A stretch of DNA of 64,000 nt from an uncultured bacterium (GCA_947493945.1 CANLSR010000012.1:41429-105428), one strand, 5' to 3'. Positions 1-8,246 are shown, counted from the stretch's first letter. A program made the numbers and translations. Notes: a model not told the origin generated them from the sequence alone.

Positions 1-633
1 GGCCGTGCGCACCAGCAGGTCGGGGTCGGGCAGGCCGGCCGTTTGGAGCGCGCCGGAGACCATCTCCTCGGTGATGGCCGACGGGTCCAGCGCGCCGTCG
101 CGCGCCGCGGCCGCGAGCTGGCGGACGGCCTCGGTGATCTCCCACCGCGAGCCGTAGCTCAGGGCCAGCGTCAGCGTCATGCGCTCGTTGCCGGCCGTGA
201 GCGCCAGCGCCTCGGCGAGCTCGCGCTGGCCGCGCGCCGGCAGCCGCCCCAGGTCGCCGATGGCGTGCAACCGGATCCCGTTTCGGTGCAGCTTTTCGGC
301 CTCCTTGCGGACCGTCCGCACCAACAGCTCCATCAGCGCCGTGACCTCGGCGGCGGGGCGGTTCCAGTTCTCGGTCGAGAACGTGTAGAGCGTCAGGTGG
401 CGGATCCCGATCTGGGCCGCGGCCTCGGTCACGTCGCGCACCGACACCACGCCCTCGCGGTGGCCGGCGACGCGGCTCCGGCCCTGCGCCTTGGCCCAGC
501 GGCCGTTGCCGTCCATGATGCAGGCGACGTGGCCTGGGATCGGGCCGCGCGCCTGGAGCGTGGCCTGCGCCTGCCGGTCGTCGTCGGTCGGATCGGTGCC
601 CGTCAGGCGGACGGGGGAGTCGAGTGTCGCCAT
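1..633 (-). CDS. uppS: Isoprenyl (undecaprenyl) diphosphate synthase, partial
   Basis: This cis-prenyltransferase condenses isopentenyl diphosphate units onto farnesyl diphosphate to make the lipid carrier for peptidoglycan and surface polysaccharides. Reading leftwards from ATG at 633, 211 codons are visible before the window edge cuts off the C-terminus. The family signature DGNGRWA lies at residues 41-47, with the catalytic Asp first. It is followed by GHREGV, TLYTFSTENWNRP and ALSYGSRWEI, all standard for UppS. The N-terminus has about 30 extra polar residues before the first motif. The missing end should hold the RTSGEQR-type substrate-binding motif; the visible sequence stops just inside it (PDPDLLVRTA). 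It lies downstream of dxr and rseP on the same strand, the usual isoprenoid/envelope grouping. Identity is firm. Confidence 0.95.
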   Translation of the reverse strand, partial: MATLDSPVRLTGTDPTDDDRQAQATLQARGPIPGHVACIMDGNGRWAKAQGRSRVAGHREGVVSVRDVTEAAAQIGIRHLTLYTFSTENWNRPAAEVTALMELLVRTVRKEAEKLHRNGIRLHAIGDLGRLPARGQRELAEALALTAGNERMTLTLALSYGSRWEITEAVRQLAAAARDGALDPSAITEEMVSGALQTAGLPDPDLLVRTA

Positions 634-853
634 GCGCGGAAGGTAGCGCGGCTCCCGGCGGGCGCGGCCCAGCTCCGGCGAAGTCCGCCCCGCTGGCTGG
701 CGGTCGTGCTTGGCCGGACGTCCGTCGGCACGGGCGTGATGGCGTCCGCCAGCGGGGCGCGGGAGATCGGGCGGGGCGCCGGGGGAGACGCCACAGCGTG
801 GCGTCTCTACGGGACCGCGGTCGTGGGGGACCCCGATGGCGCGGCGGGGCCTA
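634..853. other. Gap between uppS and rseP with hairpins
   Basis: No gene is seen in these 220 bases. They hold an inverted pair of the dispersed CGCCCCGCTGGCGG element, with halves around 687-703 and 746-759; the left half carries a 4-base CTGG insertion. A perfect 10-bp hairpin follows at 785-807 (GAGACGCCAC, loop AGC, GTGGCGTCTC). The hairpin sits just past the rseP stop on the minus strand and is a plausible terminator, although no T-run follows it. Confidence 0.55.
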
Positions 854-2287
854 TCACCCGAACCAACGGACGGCGTCGTTGAAGATCACGAACACCATCA
901 GCGCCAGGATCAGCGCCACGCCCACCTGCTGGACCACCAGGCGCACCTTGAGCGACGGCTCGCGGCGCACGACGGCCTCGTAGGCCAGGAACACCAGGTG
1001 ACCACCGTCCAGGGCCGGGATCGGGAGCACGTTGAACACCGCCAGCGCGATCGAGATGTTGGCCAGGAAGAACCAGAACACGCGCACCCCACGGTCGGCC
1101 GCCTCCTTGGATGCCTTGGCGATCATGAGCGGCCCGCCCACGTTCTCGCGCACGCTCTCGCGCCCGGTCACCATCTTGCCGATAAAGGCGAACGTGGCCG
1201 TCACGTTGCCCGTCGCCTCGCTGGCGCCGACCGCCAACGCGCGGCCCAGACCGATCTGGTCGATGCGCTGGCCCACCGCCGAGTAGTCCAGCCCCACGCC
1301 CAGCTGGTAGCCGTTGCCGTTGGCGCGCGGTGCGATCTCAGCGCGGTAGATCGTCGCCGCGCCCCGGTGCTCGACCACCTCGACGCCCTCTGGAGCCGTG
1401 CCGAGAGAGTCGGGCCGCGCCCACACCACCGTCACCGGGCGGCCCTCCGAGGCTCGAACCTGGTCGGTCAGACTCACCCACGAGTCGGTCGGCTCGCCGC
1501 CGATGGACAGGATGCGGTCGCCGCCCTGGAGCCCGGCCTCATCCGCCGCGGAGCCCATGCCCACCGACTCGATGACGGGCGGAAAGCGCGGGGCGATGCC
1601 GAACGCGCCCTCGATGGACGGCGGAGCGCCCGCCTGCTCGGCTCGGGTCGTTTCCTGCGACAGCCGGGTCACGAACCCGTCCTCGCCCACCAACTCGACC
1701 CGCTGGCCGCCGCGGAGCACAGTGATCTGGAACGGGTCGCCGGCAAGGGTCTCGGGCCGGAACACGTCCTCGTAGCGCTCGACGGGCTGGCCGCCTACGC
1801 CCACGATCCGGTCGCCCGTTTGCATCCCCATCTCGTCGGCGATGGAGCCGGGCGCCACCTCGAAGGCCATGTTCTCGGCCGGCGTGTAGGACTGGCCGAA
1901 GGCGAACGCGAGACCGGCGAAGATCAGGATGGCGAAGATGAAGTTGAAGATCACGCCCGCCGAGATCACGATGGCGCGCTGCCAGACCGGCTTGGCGCGG
2001 TACTCGTCCGGCTCCGGCTCGCTCTCCAGTCCATCGGCGTCCAGGGTCTCGTCCACCATCCCGGCGATGCTGACGTAGCCGCCCAGCGGGATGGCCCCAA
2101 TCCGATACTCCGTATCGCCCGACGTCTTGGTAAAGATGTTTGGGGGAAAGCCGATCGAGAACGCGTTGACGCGCATCTTGAACAGCCGGGCCGCCAGGAA
2201 GTGGCCCATCTCGTGGACGAAGACCAGGATCCCCAGGGCGACGGCGACCCAGAGGAAGTACGAGAGGGAGTTGACGAGTGCGTCCAT
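854..2287 (-). CDS. rseP: RIP site-2 metalloprotease RseP
   Basis: This 477-residue inner-membrane zinc protease cleaves transmembrane segments such as anti-sigma factors or leftover signal peptides. The zinc motif HEMGH is at residues 25-29 inside the first membrane helix. Two PDZ-like domains occupy the middle (MGMQTGDRIVGVGG and EAGLQGGDRILSIGG regions). The third zinc ligand lies in the C-terminal NVLPIPALDGGH motif, followed by a final hydrophobic segment. Length and order match the RseP/YaeL family. The start is 3 nt after the dxr stop, so the two genes form an operon, as in many bacteria. No sigma or anti-sigma gene is nearby to suggest the substrate. Confidence 0.95.
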   Translation of the reverse strand: MDALVNSLSYFLWVAVALGILVFVHEMGHFLAARLFKMRVNAFSIGFPPNIFTKTSGDTEYRIGAIPLGGYVSIAGMVDETLDADGLESEPEPDEYRAKPVWQRAIVISAGVIFNFIFAILIFAGLAFAFGQSYTPAENMAFEVAPGSIADEMGMQTGDRIVGVGGQPVERYEDVFRPETLAGDPFQITVLRGGQRVELVGEDGFVTRLSQETTRAEQAGAPPSIEGAFGIAPRFPPVIESVGMGSAADEAGLQGGDRILSIGGEPTDSWVSLTDQVRASEGRPVTVVWARPDSLGTAPEGVEVVEHRGAATIYRAEIAPRANGNGYQLGVGLDYSAVGQRIDQIGLGRALAVGASEATGNVTATFAFIGKMVTGRESVRENVGGPLMIAKASKEAADRGVRVFWFFLANISIALAVFNVLPIPALDGGHLVFLAYEAVVRREPSLKVRLVVQQVGVALILALMVFVIFNDAVRWFG

Positions 2288-2290
2288 CGG

Positions 2291-3484
2291 TCAGGCAAAG
2301 TGGGGGGAGGCGCGCGCCAGACGGCGGGCCTCGCGGTCAACGTCCAGCAAGGCGCCGAGCGTGTCCGCGTGCGTGCTCGCCGCGGCCATCCCGGCCTCGA
2401 CGAGCCGGGGGATGTCGGGGAACGAGATGTCGCCGGCCAAGAATCGGGCCACGGCCACTTCGTTGGCCGCGTTCAGCGCCGCCGGAGCCGAGCCGCCAGT
2501 GCGCAGCGCGGCGTAGGCCAGGTCGAGGCACGGGAACCGGTCGCGGTCCGCGGCCTCGAACGTCAGCGGACCCGCCGTGCTCCAGTCCAGGCGCGGATGC
2601 GCGGCCGGCCAGCGGTCGGGGAAGCTCAGCGCCACCTGGATCGGCACCTTCATGTCGGGCGGCCCGACCTGCGCCTTGGACGATCCGTCCACGAACTCGA
2701 CGACGGAGTGGACGACCGACTCCGGGTGGACCACCACGTCGATGCGCTCGGCCGGGACGCCGAACAGCCACCGGGCCTCGATCACCTCCAGGCCCTTGTT
2801 CATCATCGTCGCCGAGTCGACAGAGATCTTGGCGCCCATCGACCAGTTGGGGTGCGCCACGGCCTCGTCGGGCGTGATGGCGGCGAAGGTGGCGCCGTCG
2901 CGCTGGCGGAACGGTCCGCCCGAGGCGGTGAGCACCAGCCGCTCGACGGCGTCGGCGGGCTCGCCGATCAGGCACTGGAAGAGCGCCGAGTGCTCCGAGT
3001 CGACCGGGACGACGACGGCGCCGGACTGCACGGCGGCGGCCTCCACCAGCGCGCCGGCCACGACCAGCGACTCCTTGTTGGCAAGCGCGACCGTCCGCCC
3101 CGCGCGGACGGCCTCCAGCGTGGGCGCCAGCCCAGCCGCGCCGACGATGGCGGCCACGACCACGTCCGCGTCGACCGCGCCCAGGAGGCGGACGGCCTCG
3201 GCGCCGGCCTGGACCTCGACGCCGGTCCCGGCGAGGGCGTCTTTCAGGTTCGGGTACTTCGACTCGTCCGCGATCACCGCCAGCCGAGGGCGGACGGCGC
3301 GGGCCTGATCCGCCAGCTGCTCCCAGCGCGTGCCGGCCGCCAGCGCCACGACGCGCAGCTTGTCCGGAAACAGCGCCGCCACCTCCAGCGCCTGGCAGCC
3401 GATGGAGCCCGTCGAGCCCAGGACGACGACGCCGCGCGGGTCGTCGCCGGTGCGCGGCGCGGGCGGGCGGAGGTCAGGAAGCAT
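2291..3484 (-). CDS. dxr: 1-deoxy-D-xylulose 5-phosphate reductoisomerase
   Basis: This 397-residue enzyme converts DXP to 2-C-methyl-erythritol 4-phosphate with NADPH, the committed step of the non-mevalonate isoprenoid pathway. The Rossmann signature LGSTGSIG is near residue 23. The family motifs ANKESLVVAG, VPVDSEHSALFQ, SASGGPFR and GAKISVDSATMMNKGLEVIEA (metal and substrate binding) are intact. It is the first gene of a dxr-rseP unit, with uppS farther down the same strand, so the lipid-carrier pathway is locally grouped. A -7-like element (TATCTTCG on the minus strand, 3534-3527) lies 42 nt ahead of the ATG and abuts a palindrome shared with the divergent TPR gene. Confidence 0.96.
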   Translation of the reverse strand: MLPDLRPPAPRTGDDPRGVVVLGSTGSIGCQALEVAALFPDKLRVVALAAGTRWEQLADQARAVRPRLAVIADESKYPNLKDALAGTGVEVQAGAEAVRLLGAVDADVVVAAIVGAAGLAPTLEAVRAGRTVALANKESLVVAGALVEAAAVQSGAVVVPVDSEHSALFQCLIGEPADAVERLVLTASGGPFRQRDGATFAAITPDEAVAHPNWSMGAKISVDSATMMNKGLEVIEARWLFGVPAERIDVVVHPESVVHSVVEFVDGSSKAQVGPPDMKVPIQVALSFPDRWPAAHPRLDWSTAGPLTFEAADRDRFPCLDLAYAALRTGGSAPAALNAANEVAVARFLAGDISFPDIPRLVEAGMAAASTHADTLGALLDVDREARRLARASPHFA

Positions 3485-3526
3485 GGCGGCGCCGCACGAA
3501 CGGCGTGGGCGGGGCGTTGGTCCGGC

Positions 3527-3558
3527 CGAAGATAGCGGACGCGCGTCCGCTACCTTGC
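3527..3558. promoter_or_regulatory. Divergent promoters around a shared palindrome
   Basis: A perfect 20-bp palindrome, TAGCGGACGCGCGTCCGCTA, spans 3533-3552. Its two terminal TA dinucleotides are also the first bases of two divergent -7-like elements: TATCTTCG reading left (3534-3527) towards dxr, and TACCTTGC reading right (3551-3558) towards the TPR gene. The layout looks like an operator squeezed between back-to-back promoters. The promoter shape is inferred from the TAnnTT(T/G) pattern seen at many starts in this window. Binding by a dimeric repressor is a guess. Confidence 0.55.
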
Positions 3559-3576
3559 CTCGCCTCCCGCCGCGCC

Positions 3577-5463
3577 GTGTTCCGCCTCTCCGCCCTCGTC
3601 CTCGCGTGCCTGCTGCCGGCCGTCGCCGCGCAGACGCCGGCTCCCACGCCGGCCGAGCCGCCGACGCGCGTCCGCGCCGTCGACGCCAGCGCGAACCAGG
3701 ACGGCTTTGGGCTGGCGACGACGCTGCTCCGAAACGGCCGCGTCGAGGAGGCGACGGCGCTTCTGGAGGACCTCTACCGCACCCGGCCCCAGCTGGCGGT
3801 CTGGCTCAAGCTGAAAGAGGCCTACCTCGCCGGCCGCCAGTTCGACGCCTTGGTGGCCCACGTCGACAGTCGGATCGCGCGCGAGGGCCAAACGCCGGCC
3901 CTGCTCGCCGAGCGTGGCACGGCGCTCTACCGCGCCGGCCAGCCCGACGCCGCCCAGTCGGCCTGGGACCAGGCGCTCGCCGCCCGCCCGGACGACGAGC
4001 AGACGTACCGGATGGTCTCGGACCAGTTGAGCACGCTGCGCCTGTTTGCCGAAGCCGCCGCTGTGCTCGACCAAGGCCGCCAGCGGCTGGCCGATGAGCA
4101 GCTGTTCCTGCTGGAGCGCGCCCAGCTTTACGGCCTGGCGCTGGACTACGCCCAGGCCGTGGATCTGTATCTCCAACTGCTGGCGATCTCGCCGGAGTAC
4201 CGGCCGGCCGTCCAGAGCCAGCTGACCCGGCTGCTTCCGGGCCAGGGCGCGCCCGAGATCTTCGCGGCGGCCATCGAGCGCGCCTCGGCGCTGGCGCCGC
4301 TGGACCGCAGCCTGCGCGAGTTGCAGTCGTGGCTGGCGCTGGAGCGCGGCGACTACGACGCGGCGCTGAACGCTGTCCGCGCGCTCGACCGGCTAGAGCA
4401 AGAGCAGGGCGAGTCGCTGCTGGCGTTCGCCGTCCAGGCGGAGTCGGCCGACGCGCCCGACGCCGCAGCGCGAGCCCTGGACGAGGTGCTGGAGCGCCAC
4501 CCCGATGGGCCGGCCGCGCCCACGGCCCTGCTGCTGCGTGCCCAGCTCCACGAGCGCGCCGCCCGCGACGCCCGCCAGCGGGCCGACCTCGGCCCCACGC
4601 CCGACGCCGACGCGGCGCGTGATGGCTACGTCGCCTATCTCAACGCCCACCCCGCAGCCGACGCGGCGCCGGCTGCGGCGCTGGCGCTGGCGGATTTGCT
4701 GCGCGACGTCTACCGCGACTTCGACGGGTCCGAGGCGCGGCTCCGGCAGGCAGCGTCGGGCCGCGACGCCGGCACCGCGGCCCAGGCCCGGCTCGCCCTG
4801 GGCGACGTGGCGCTCCGTCGCGGCGACCTCGACGCGGCGCGCGAGCGGTTTTCCGACGTCGACGAGTCGATGCGGATCGGGCCGCTGGCGGAGCAGGCGC
4901 GCTACGAGCTCGCGCTGATCGACTTCTACCAGGGCCTGATGTTCTCGGCCCTGGCCCGTGCCGAGGCGCTGGACGAGAACACGGCCGCCGACGCCGCCAA
5001 CGACGCCATCGCCCTGCGCGTGACGCTGAGCGGCTTGCTGGACCCCGAGGCGCCCGAGGACGACGACCCGTCGGCGAGCGCGATCCACGTCTACGCCCGC
5101 GCCGCGCTCCTTCACCGCCAGGCCCGCACCGCCGAGACCCTCGCCACCCTGGACTCGCTCGACGCCGCCATCAACGCGGGCCACCTTCTCGCCGACGAGT
5201 CGCTCTACCTCCGCGCGAGCGCGCTGCTGGCGGCCGGCCGGGCCCAGGCCGCCGTCGAGACGCTAGACCAACTGGCGGCCGAGCACGCCGACTCGTTTTT
5301 CCTCGACCGCGCCTTCCGCCTCCAGGCCCGGGCCTACGAGCGCGACCTCGGCGACCGCCAGCGGGCGGCCGAGCGCTACGACCGGCTCCTGGAGCGCTTT
5401 CCCGGCTCGCCGCTGGCGCCCGAGGCCCGCGCCGAGCTCCGCCGCCTCCGCACGCCCTCCTGA
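3577..5463 (+). CDS. Secreted TPR-repeat protein
   Basis: This protein of about 628 residues is built almost wholly of tetratricopeptide-like helical repeats rich in Ala, Leu, Asp and Arg; repeats such as ALYRAGQPDAAQSAWDQALAARPDD and the C-terminal GDRQRAAERYDRLLERFPGSPLAPEA are typical. GTG at 3577 is preferred over the upstream in-frame start at 3505. It opens directly on a signal peptide (FRLSALVLACLLPAVAAQ) and sits 18 nt after a TACCTTGC -7-like element. The C-terminal repeats resemble the YbgF/BamD type that acts in the periplasm with envelope machines. The partner is unknown, and no enzymatic domain is visible. Confidence 0.8.
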   Translation: MFRLSALVLACLLPAVAAQTPAPTPAEPPTRVRAVDASANQDGFGLATTLLRNGRVEEATALLEDLYRTRPQLAVWLKLKEAYLAGRQFDALVAHVDSRIAREGQTPALLAERGTALYRAGQPDAAQSAWDQALAARPDDEQTYRMVSDQLSTLRLFAEAAAVLDQGRQRLADEQLFLLERAQLYGLALDYAQAVDLYLQLLAISPEYRPAVQSQLTRLLPGQGAPEIFAAAIERASALAPLDRSLRELQSWLALERGDYDAALNAVRALDRLEQEQGESLLAFAVQAESADAPDAAARALDEVLERHPDGPAAPTALLLRAQLHERAARDARQRADLGPTPDADAARDGYVAYLNAHPAADAAPAAALALADLLRDVYRDFDGSEARLRQAASGRDAGTAAQARLALGDVALRRGDLDAARERFSDVDESMRIGPLAEQARYELALIDFYQGLMFSALARAEALDENTAADAANDAIALRVTLSGLLDPEAPEDDDPSASAIHVYARAALLHRQARTAETLATLDSLDAAINAGHLLADESLYLRASALLAAGRAQAAVETLDQLAAEHADSFFLDRAFRLQARAYERDLGDRQRAAERYDRLLERFPGSPLAPEARAELRRLRTPS

Positions 5464-5504
5464 TACCTGTAGATCAGTGAGCCAGCTCTCCCTCACCACC
5501 ATTC

Positions 5505-5533
5505 CGCCGTTCCCGCGCACGCGGGAGTCCAGG
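5505..5533 (-). repeat. REP-like palindromic element, left copy
   Basis: The core TTCCCGCGCACGCGGGA is a short hairpin. Read on the minus strand, the element (CTGGACTCCCGCG then TGCGCGGGAACGGCG) matches the copy at 5627-5654 at nearly every position. Homology continues outward into a GAATGGTG / GGATGGTG box. Elements of this shape (CTGGATTCCCGC..GCGGGAA) are widespread REP sequences in other phyla, often moved by RAYT transposases. Confidence 0.65.
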
Positions 5534-5626
5534 ATAACGAGCGCGCCGTCCGGTTCGACCTCGATGGATCGGCCCGGTGCACCCCTGGGACCTGCGGGTC
5601 CGGGCCGGGGCCTCCCGGTTGTCACT

Positions 5627-5654
5627 CTGGATTCCCGCGTTCGCGGGAACGACG
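5627..5654 (+). repeat. REP-like palindromic element, right copy
   Basis: The sequence is CTGGATTCCCGCG followed by TTCGCGGGAACGACG. It lies in inverted orientation to the copy at 5505-5533, with 93 bases between them, so the pair has the layout of a REPIN (REP doublet). No RAYT transposase gene is in the window. Confidence 0.65.
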
Positions 5655-5675
5655 TCTGGATGGTGTGGAGCCCAT

Positions 5676-5716
5676 TACCTACCCCTGTCGCCGCGTACGC
5701 GGCGACGACGTAGGTA
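5676..5716. repeat. Long palindromic hairpin
   Basis: A perfect 20-bp palindrome, GTCGCCGCGTACGCGGCGAC (5687-5706), is flanked by a second pair of arms, TACCTAC (5676-5682) and GTAGGTA (5710-5716). The RNA would fold into a stable two-part stem. It may end transcription from the TPR gene or be part of the adjacent repeat doublet. Confidence 0.6.
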
Positions 5717-5773
5717 GAGTCGGAATCGGGGAGCCGGCACCTCGCCTCATCTCACACCATTCGTTCCAGTCCC

Positions 5774-7027
5774 ATGACCCGAGCCCTCTCCCTGCTGGCG
5801 GCGCTGCTGGCCGTGAGCGCTAGCGCCTCAGCGCAGGACCTGCTCATCCCGATGGACGAGGCCCAGGCGGACCACCTCCGGGCCTACGGCGCCGTCTACG
5901 TGGCCCTCGACCGCGGCCTGGAGGTGGACTGGCTGCTCAACGTGCGCGGCGGCTCGTTCGTGACGCCGGCCGACGCCGACCTCCAGACCGAGCTGCGGGC
6001 GCGCGGCGTCACGTTCGAGCCCGTCGACGGCGCCTCGGCGATTGCGGCCGCCGAGGCGCCGGCGGCCAACACGTCGGTGGTGCGGCTAGAGAAGGCGCCC
6101 AAGATCGCGGTCTACGCCCCCGACCAGACGCTGCCCTGGGACGACGCCGTGCTGCTGGCGCTGACCTACGCCGAGGTCCCCTACGACCAGGTCTACGACG
6201 CCGACGTCTTGGACGGCAAGCTGGCCGACTACGACTGGGTCCACCTCCACCACGAGGACTTTTCGGGCCAGTACGGCAAGTTCTACGCCCGCTACAACGG
6301 GGCGGCGTGGTACCAGCAGCAGCAGCAGGAGGCCGAGGCGTCGGCGCGCGCGCTCGGCTTCGCCAAGGTGAGCGACCTCAAGCTGGCCGTCGCCCGGACC
6401 ATCCGCGAGTACGTCGTGGAGGGCGGGTTCCTGTTCGCGATGTGCTCCGGGTCCGACACGTTCGACCTGGCGCTGGCGGCGGCCGGCGTCGACATCGTGC
6501 CGCCCCAGATCGACGGCGACGGCGTCACGCCGGGCGCGGCCGGGCTCCTGGACTTTACGGAGACGCTGGCCTTCCAGGACTTCCGGCCGGACCTCGATAT
6601 CATGGAGTACGAGCACGCCGACATCGACCAGCCGCCGCCGCCGGCGCTCCGGAACCCGCTCACGGACTACTTCACGCTATTCGAGTTCTCGGCCCGCTGG
6701 GACCCCGTCCCGACCATGCTCACTCAGAACCACGTCGCGTCGGTGCGCGGGTTCATGGGCCAGACCTCGGCCTACCGCGCCGACGCGGTCAAGCCCGGCG
6801 TGGTGGTGTTGGGCGCGAGCCCGACGACGGAGTCGGTCCGCTACCTGTACGGGCCGGCCGGCCAGGGCTTTTTCGCCTTCTACGGCGGCCACGACCCCGA
6901 AGACTACACGCACCTCGTCGGCGACCCGCCGACGGACCTGGCGCTGCACCCGAACTCGCCGGGCTACCGGCTGATCCTGAACAACGTGCTGTTCCCGGCG
7001 GCCAAGAAGCAGCCGCAGAAGACGTAG
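5774..7027 (+). CDS. Conserved secreted protein of unknown function
   Basis: This 417-residue protein has a signal peptide (MTRALSLLAALLAVSASASAQ). The mature start DLLIPMDEAQADHLRAYG is, from memory, typical of a Bacteroidota family often named asparagine synthetase B in databases. No synthetase or amidotransferase active-site layout is visible to back that name. A Cys in GGFLFAMCSGSD follows a strand and could be a nucleophile elbow of a ThuA/glutaminase-like fold; this is speculation. Late motifs include SPTTESVRYLYGPAGQGFFAFYGGHDPED and LHPNSPGYRLILNNVLFPAAKK, the second being shared with ThuA-like domains. It stands alone between a repeat region and a thioesterase gene. Function is not assigned. 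Confidence 0.7.
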   Translation: MTRALSLLAALLAVSASASAQDLLIPMDEAQADHLRAYGAVYVALDRGLEVDWLLNVRGGSFVTPADADLQTELRARGVTFEPVDGASAIAAAEAPAANTSVVRLEKAPKIAVYAPDQTLPWDDAVLLALTYAEVPYDQVYDADVLDGKLADYDWVHLHHEDFSGQYGKFYARYNGAAWYQQQQQEAEASARALGFAKVSDLKLAVARTIREYVVEGGFLFAMCSGSDTFDLALAAAGVDIVPPQIDGDGVTPGAAGLLDFTETLAFQDFRPDLDIMEYEHADIDQPPPPALRNPLTDYFTLFEFSARWDPVPTMLTQNHVASVRGFMGQTSAYRADAVKPGVVVLGASPTTESVRYLYGPAGQGFFAFYGGHDPEDYTHLVGDPPTDLALHPNSPGYRLILNNVLFPAAKKQPQKT

Positions 7028-7052
7028 GCGCCGCCTGGAGGCCGCGACCGCG

Positions 7053-7075
7053 CCGCTGGCGCCCTCCGCCAGCGG
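7053..7075. repeat. GCTGGCGG-family hairpin after gene end
   Basis: Perfect 9-bp arms CCGCTGGCG and CGCCAGCGG surround a 5-base loop, 26 nt past the stop of the secreted protein gene. It is one of several post-gene hairpins built from the same octamer and may act as a terminator, but no T-run follows. Confidence 0.6.
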
Positions 7076-7101
7076 GAGAGTCGGGGCGGAGACGAGTCGG
7101 C

Positions 7102-7109
7102 TAAATTGG
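7102..7109 (+). promoter_or_regulatory. -7-like promoter element
   Basis: TAAATTGG lies 21 nt before the GTG start of the thioesterase gene in an otherwise GC-rich stretch, the same place as the TAnnTT(T/G) elements of other genes here. Confidence 0.45.
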
Positions 7110-7130
7110 GGCGTTTCCCCTTTGCTGCTC

Positions 7131-7673
7131 GTGACCGACTCCCGACCGCCCTCCGCCTCCGTCTGCCACATGACGGAGCTGGTGCTCCCCAACGACACCA
7201 ACACGCTGGGCAACCTGATGGGCGGGCGGCTGCTCCACCTGATGGACGTTTGCGCGGCGATCGCGGCCCAGCGCCACTCCAACCGCACCGTGGTCACCGC
7301 CAGCGTGGACTCGGTCGACTTCCGGGCGGCGATCAAGCTGGGCGAGGTGGTGGTGCTGGAGAGCCGCGTCAACCGCGCGTTCTCGACGTCGATGGAGGTA
7401 GGCATCGACGTGTGGGCCGAGGACAACTCGACGGGCGAGCGGCGCCACTGCAACCGAGCGTTCTACACGTTCGTGGCCGTCGACGGCAGCGGCCGCCCGA
7501 TCCCGGTCCGCGCGCTGGCGCCCGAGACCGACGCGGAGCGCGAACGCTTCGAGGCGGCCGGGCGGCGCCGCGAGCTCCGACTGGTGCTGGCCGGGCGGAT
7601 GTCCATCGAGGACGCGCCCCACCTCCGGGACCGGCTCGGCGAGATCGCCCTCGCGCCGCCGGACGGCGTGTAG
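7131..7673 (+). CDS. Acyl-CoA thioesterase, hotdog fold (YciA/BFIT type)
   Basis: This protein of about 180 residues hydrolyses acyl-CoA thioesters in the cytoplasm. The signature LPNDTNTLGNLMGGRLLHLMD, with the catalytic Asn/Asp region and the hotdog helix, is diagnostic for the YciA/acyl-CoA hydrolase family. VTASVDSVDF and EVVVLESRVNRAFSTSMEVGIDVWAED form the following strands. Chain length and one hotdog domain fit the single-domain hexameric type. GTG at 7131 is chosen because it lies 21 nt after a -7-like element; a TTG at 7122 would add only three residues. The substrate chain length cannot be read from the sequence. Confidence 0.85.
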   Translation: MTDSRPPSASVCHMTELVLPNDTNTLGNLMGGRLLHLMDVCAAIAAQRHSNRTVVTASVDSVDFRAAIKLGEVVVLESRVNRAFSTSMEVGIDVWAEDNSTGERRHCNRAFYTFVAVDGSGRPIPVRALAPETDAERERFEAAGRRRELRLVLAGRMSIEDAPHLRDRLGEIALAPPDGV

Positions 7674-7703
7674 AGCGAGACCTGGCTAGGTAGACCGTGC
7701 CCG

Positions 7704-7733
7704 GTAGGGGCGTATTGCAATACGCCCGTGCGG
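7704..7733 (+). repeat. GTAGGGGC-headed dispersed repeat
   Basis: The head GTAG is followed by the perfect 20-bp palindrome GGGCGTATTGCAATACGCCC (7708-7727) and GTGCGG. A sister copy is at 40184-40213 and a split version at 28678-28725. It lies between the thioesterase gene and the next ORF. A GCTGGCGG / CCGCCAGC pair follows at about 7758-7777. Confidence 0.65.
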
Positions 7734-7818
7734 TGGTGGGCTTGCCTGCCTCCGCGCCGCTGGCGGGAGCCGCCAGCCGGGCCGGGGCGTAGCACCGGCT
7801 CCCCCCGCCCCCGCCTGC

Positions 7819-8238
7819 ATGTCCCGTCTCCTCCCGGCCCTCGCGCTCGTTCTCCTCGCCGGCCCCGCCCACGCCCAACTCGCCATCGGCGGCCAACTGG
7901 GCGACCCGACCGGCCTCTCGCTCAAGTTCGGCGCCGGCCCGGGCGCGCTGGCGCTCGCGGTCGGGTGGGACCTGGACGACTCGGTCTCGGCCGAGGGCCA
8001 CTACCTCCTGAGCGTGCGCCGCGTCCAGGGCGCCGACGTCGACCTGTTCTACGGCCCGGGCGCGTTCGTCCAGTCCGGCGACGACGACACCAACCTGGGC
8101 GTGAGCCTGGGCGTCGGGTTGGAGACGTCGCTGACTCGGGAGATCGAGCTCTACGGCCTGGTGTCGCCGCGGCTGCGCCTGGTCGAGGACACCGACTTCG
8201 ACCTGGGAGGCGGCGTCGGCGTCCGGTTGCGCCTGTAG
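7819..8238 (+). CDS. Small secreted beta-barrel-like protein
   Basis: This 139-residue protein has a signal peptide ([20 protein letters not shown]) and then alternating short amphipathic strands rich in Gly, Leu and Val ([39 protein letters not shown]). It ends on a strand with hydrophobic alternation, like an outer-membrane barrel. It resembles the small porin-like hypotheticals common in Rhodothermota and Bacteroidota, but no named family is recognised. It sits 8 nt upstream of the B12-binding gene, so the two may be co-transcribed although their roles look unrelated. Confidence 0.6.
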   Translation: MSRLLPALALVLLAGPAHAQLAIGGQLGDPTGLSLKFGAGPGALALAVGWDLDDSVSAEGHYLLSVRRVQGADVDLFYGPGAFVQSGDDDTNLGVSLGVGLETSLTREIELYGLVSPRLRLVEDTDFDLGGGVGVRLRL

Positions 8239-8246
8239 TTTCCGGC

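Larger units (their letters stand above)
5464..5773. other. 310-bp repeat-rich intergenic region
   Basis: No gene is supported here. The region carries two inverted copies of a REP-like element and a long palindromic hairpin, listed separately. No -7-like element as clear as those of other genes was found before the ATG at 5774. Confidence 0.6.

Noticed and set aside
836..3535. An 899-codon open frame opposite rseP and dxr
   Set aside because: Both minus-strand genes are unmistakable; the plus frame is His/Asp/Arg low-complexity.
5774..7027. Asparagine synthetase B name
   Set aside because: No N-terminal Cys amidotransferase or synthetase ATP motif is visible.
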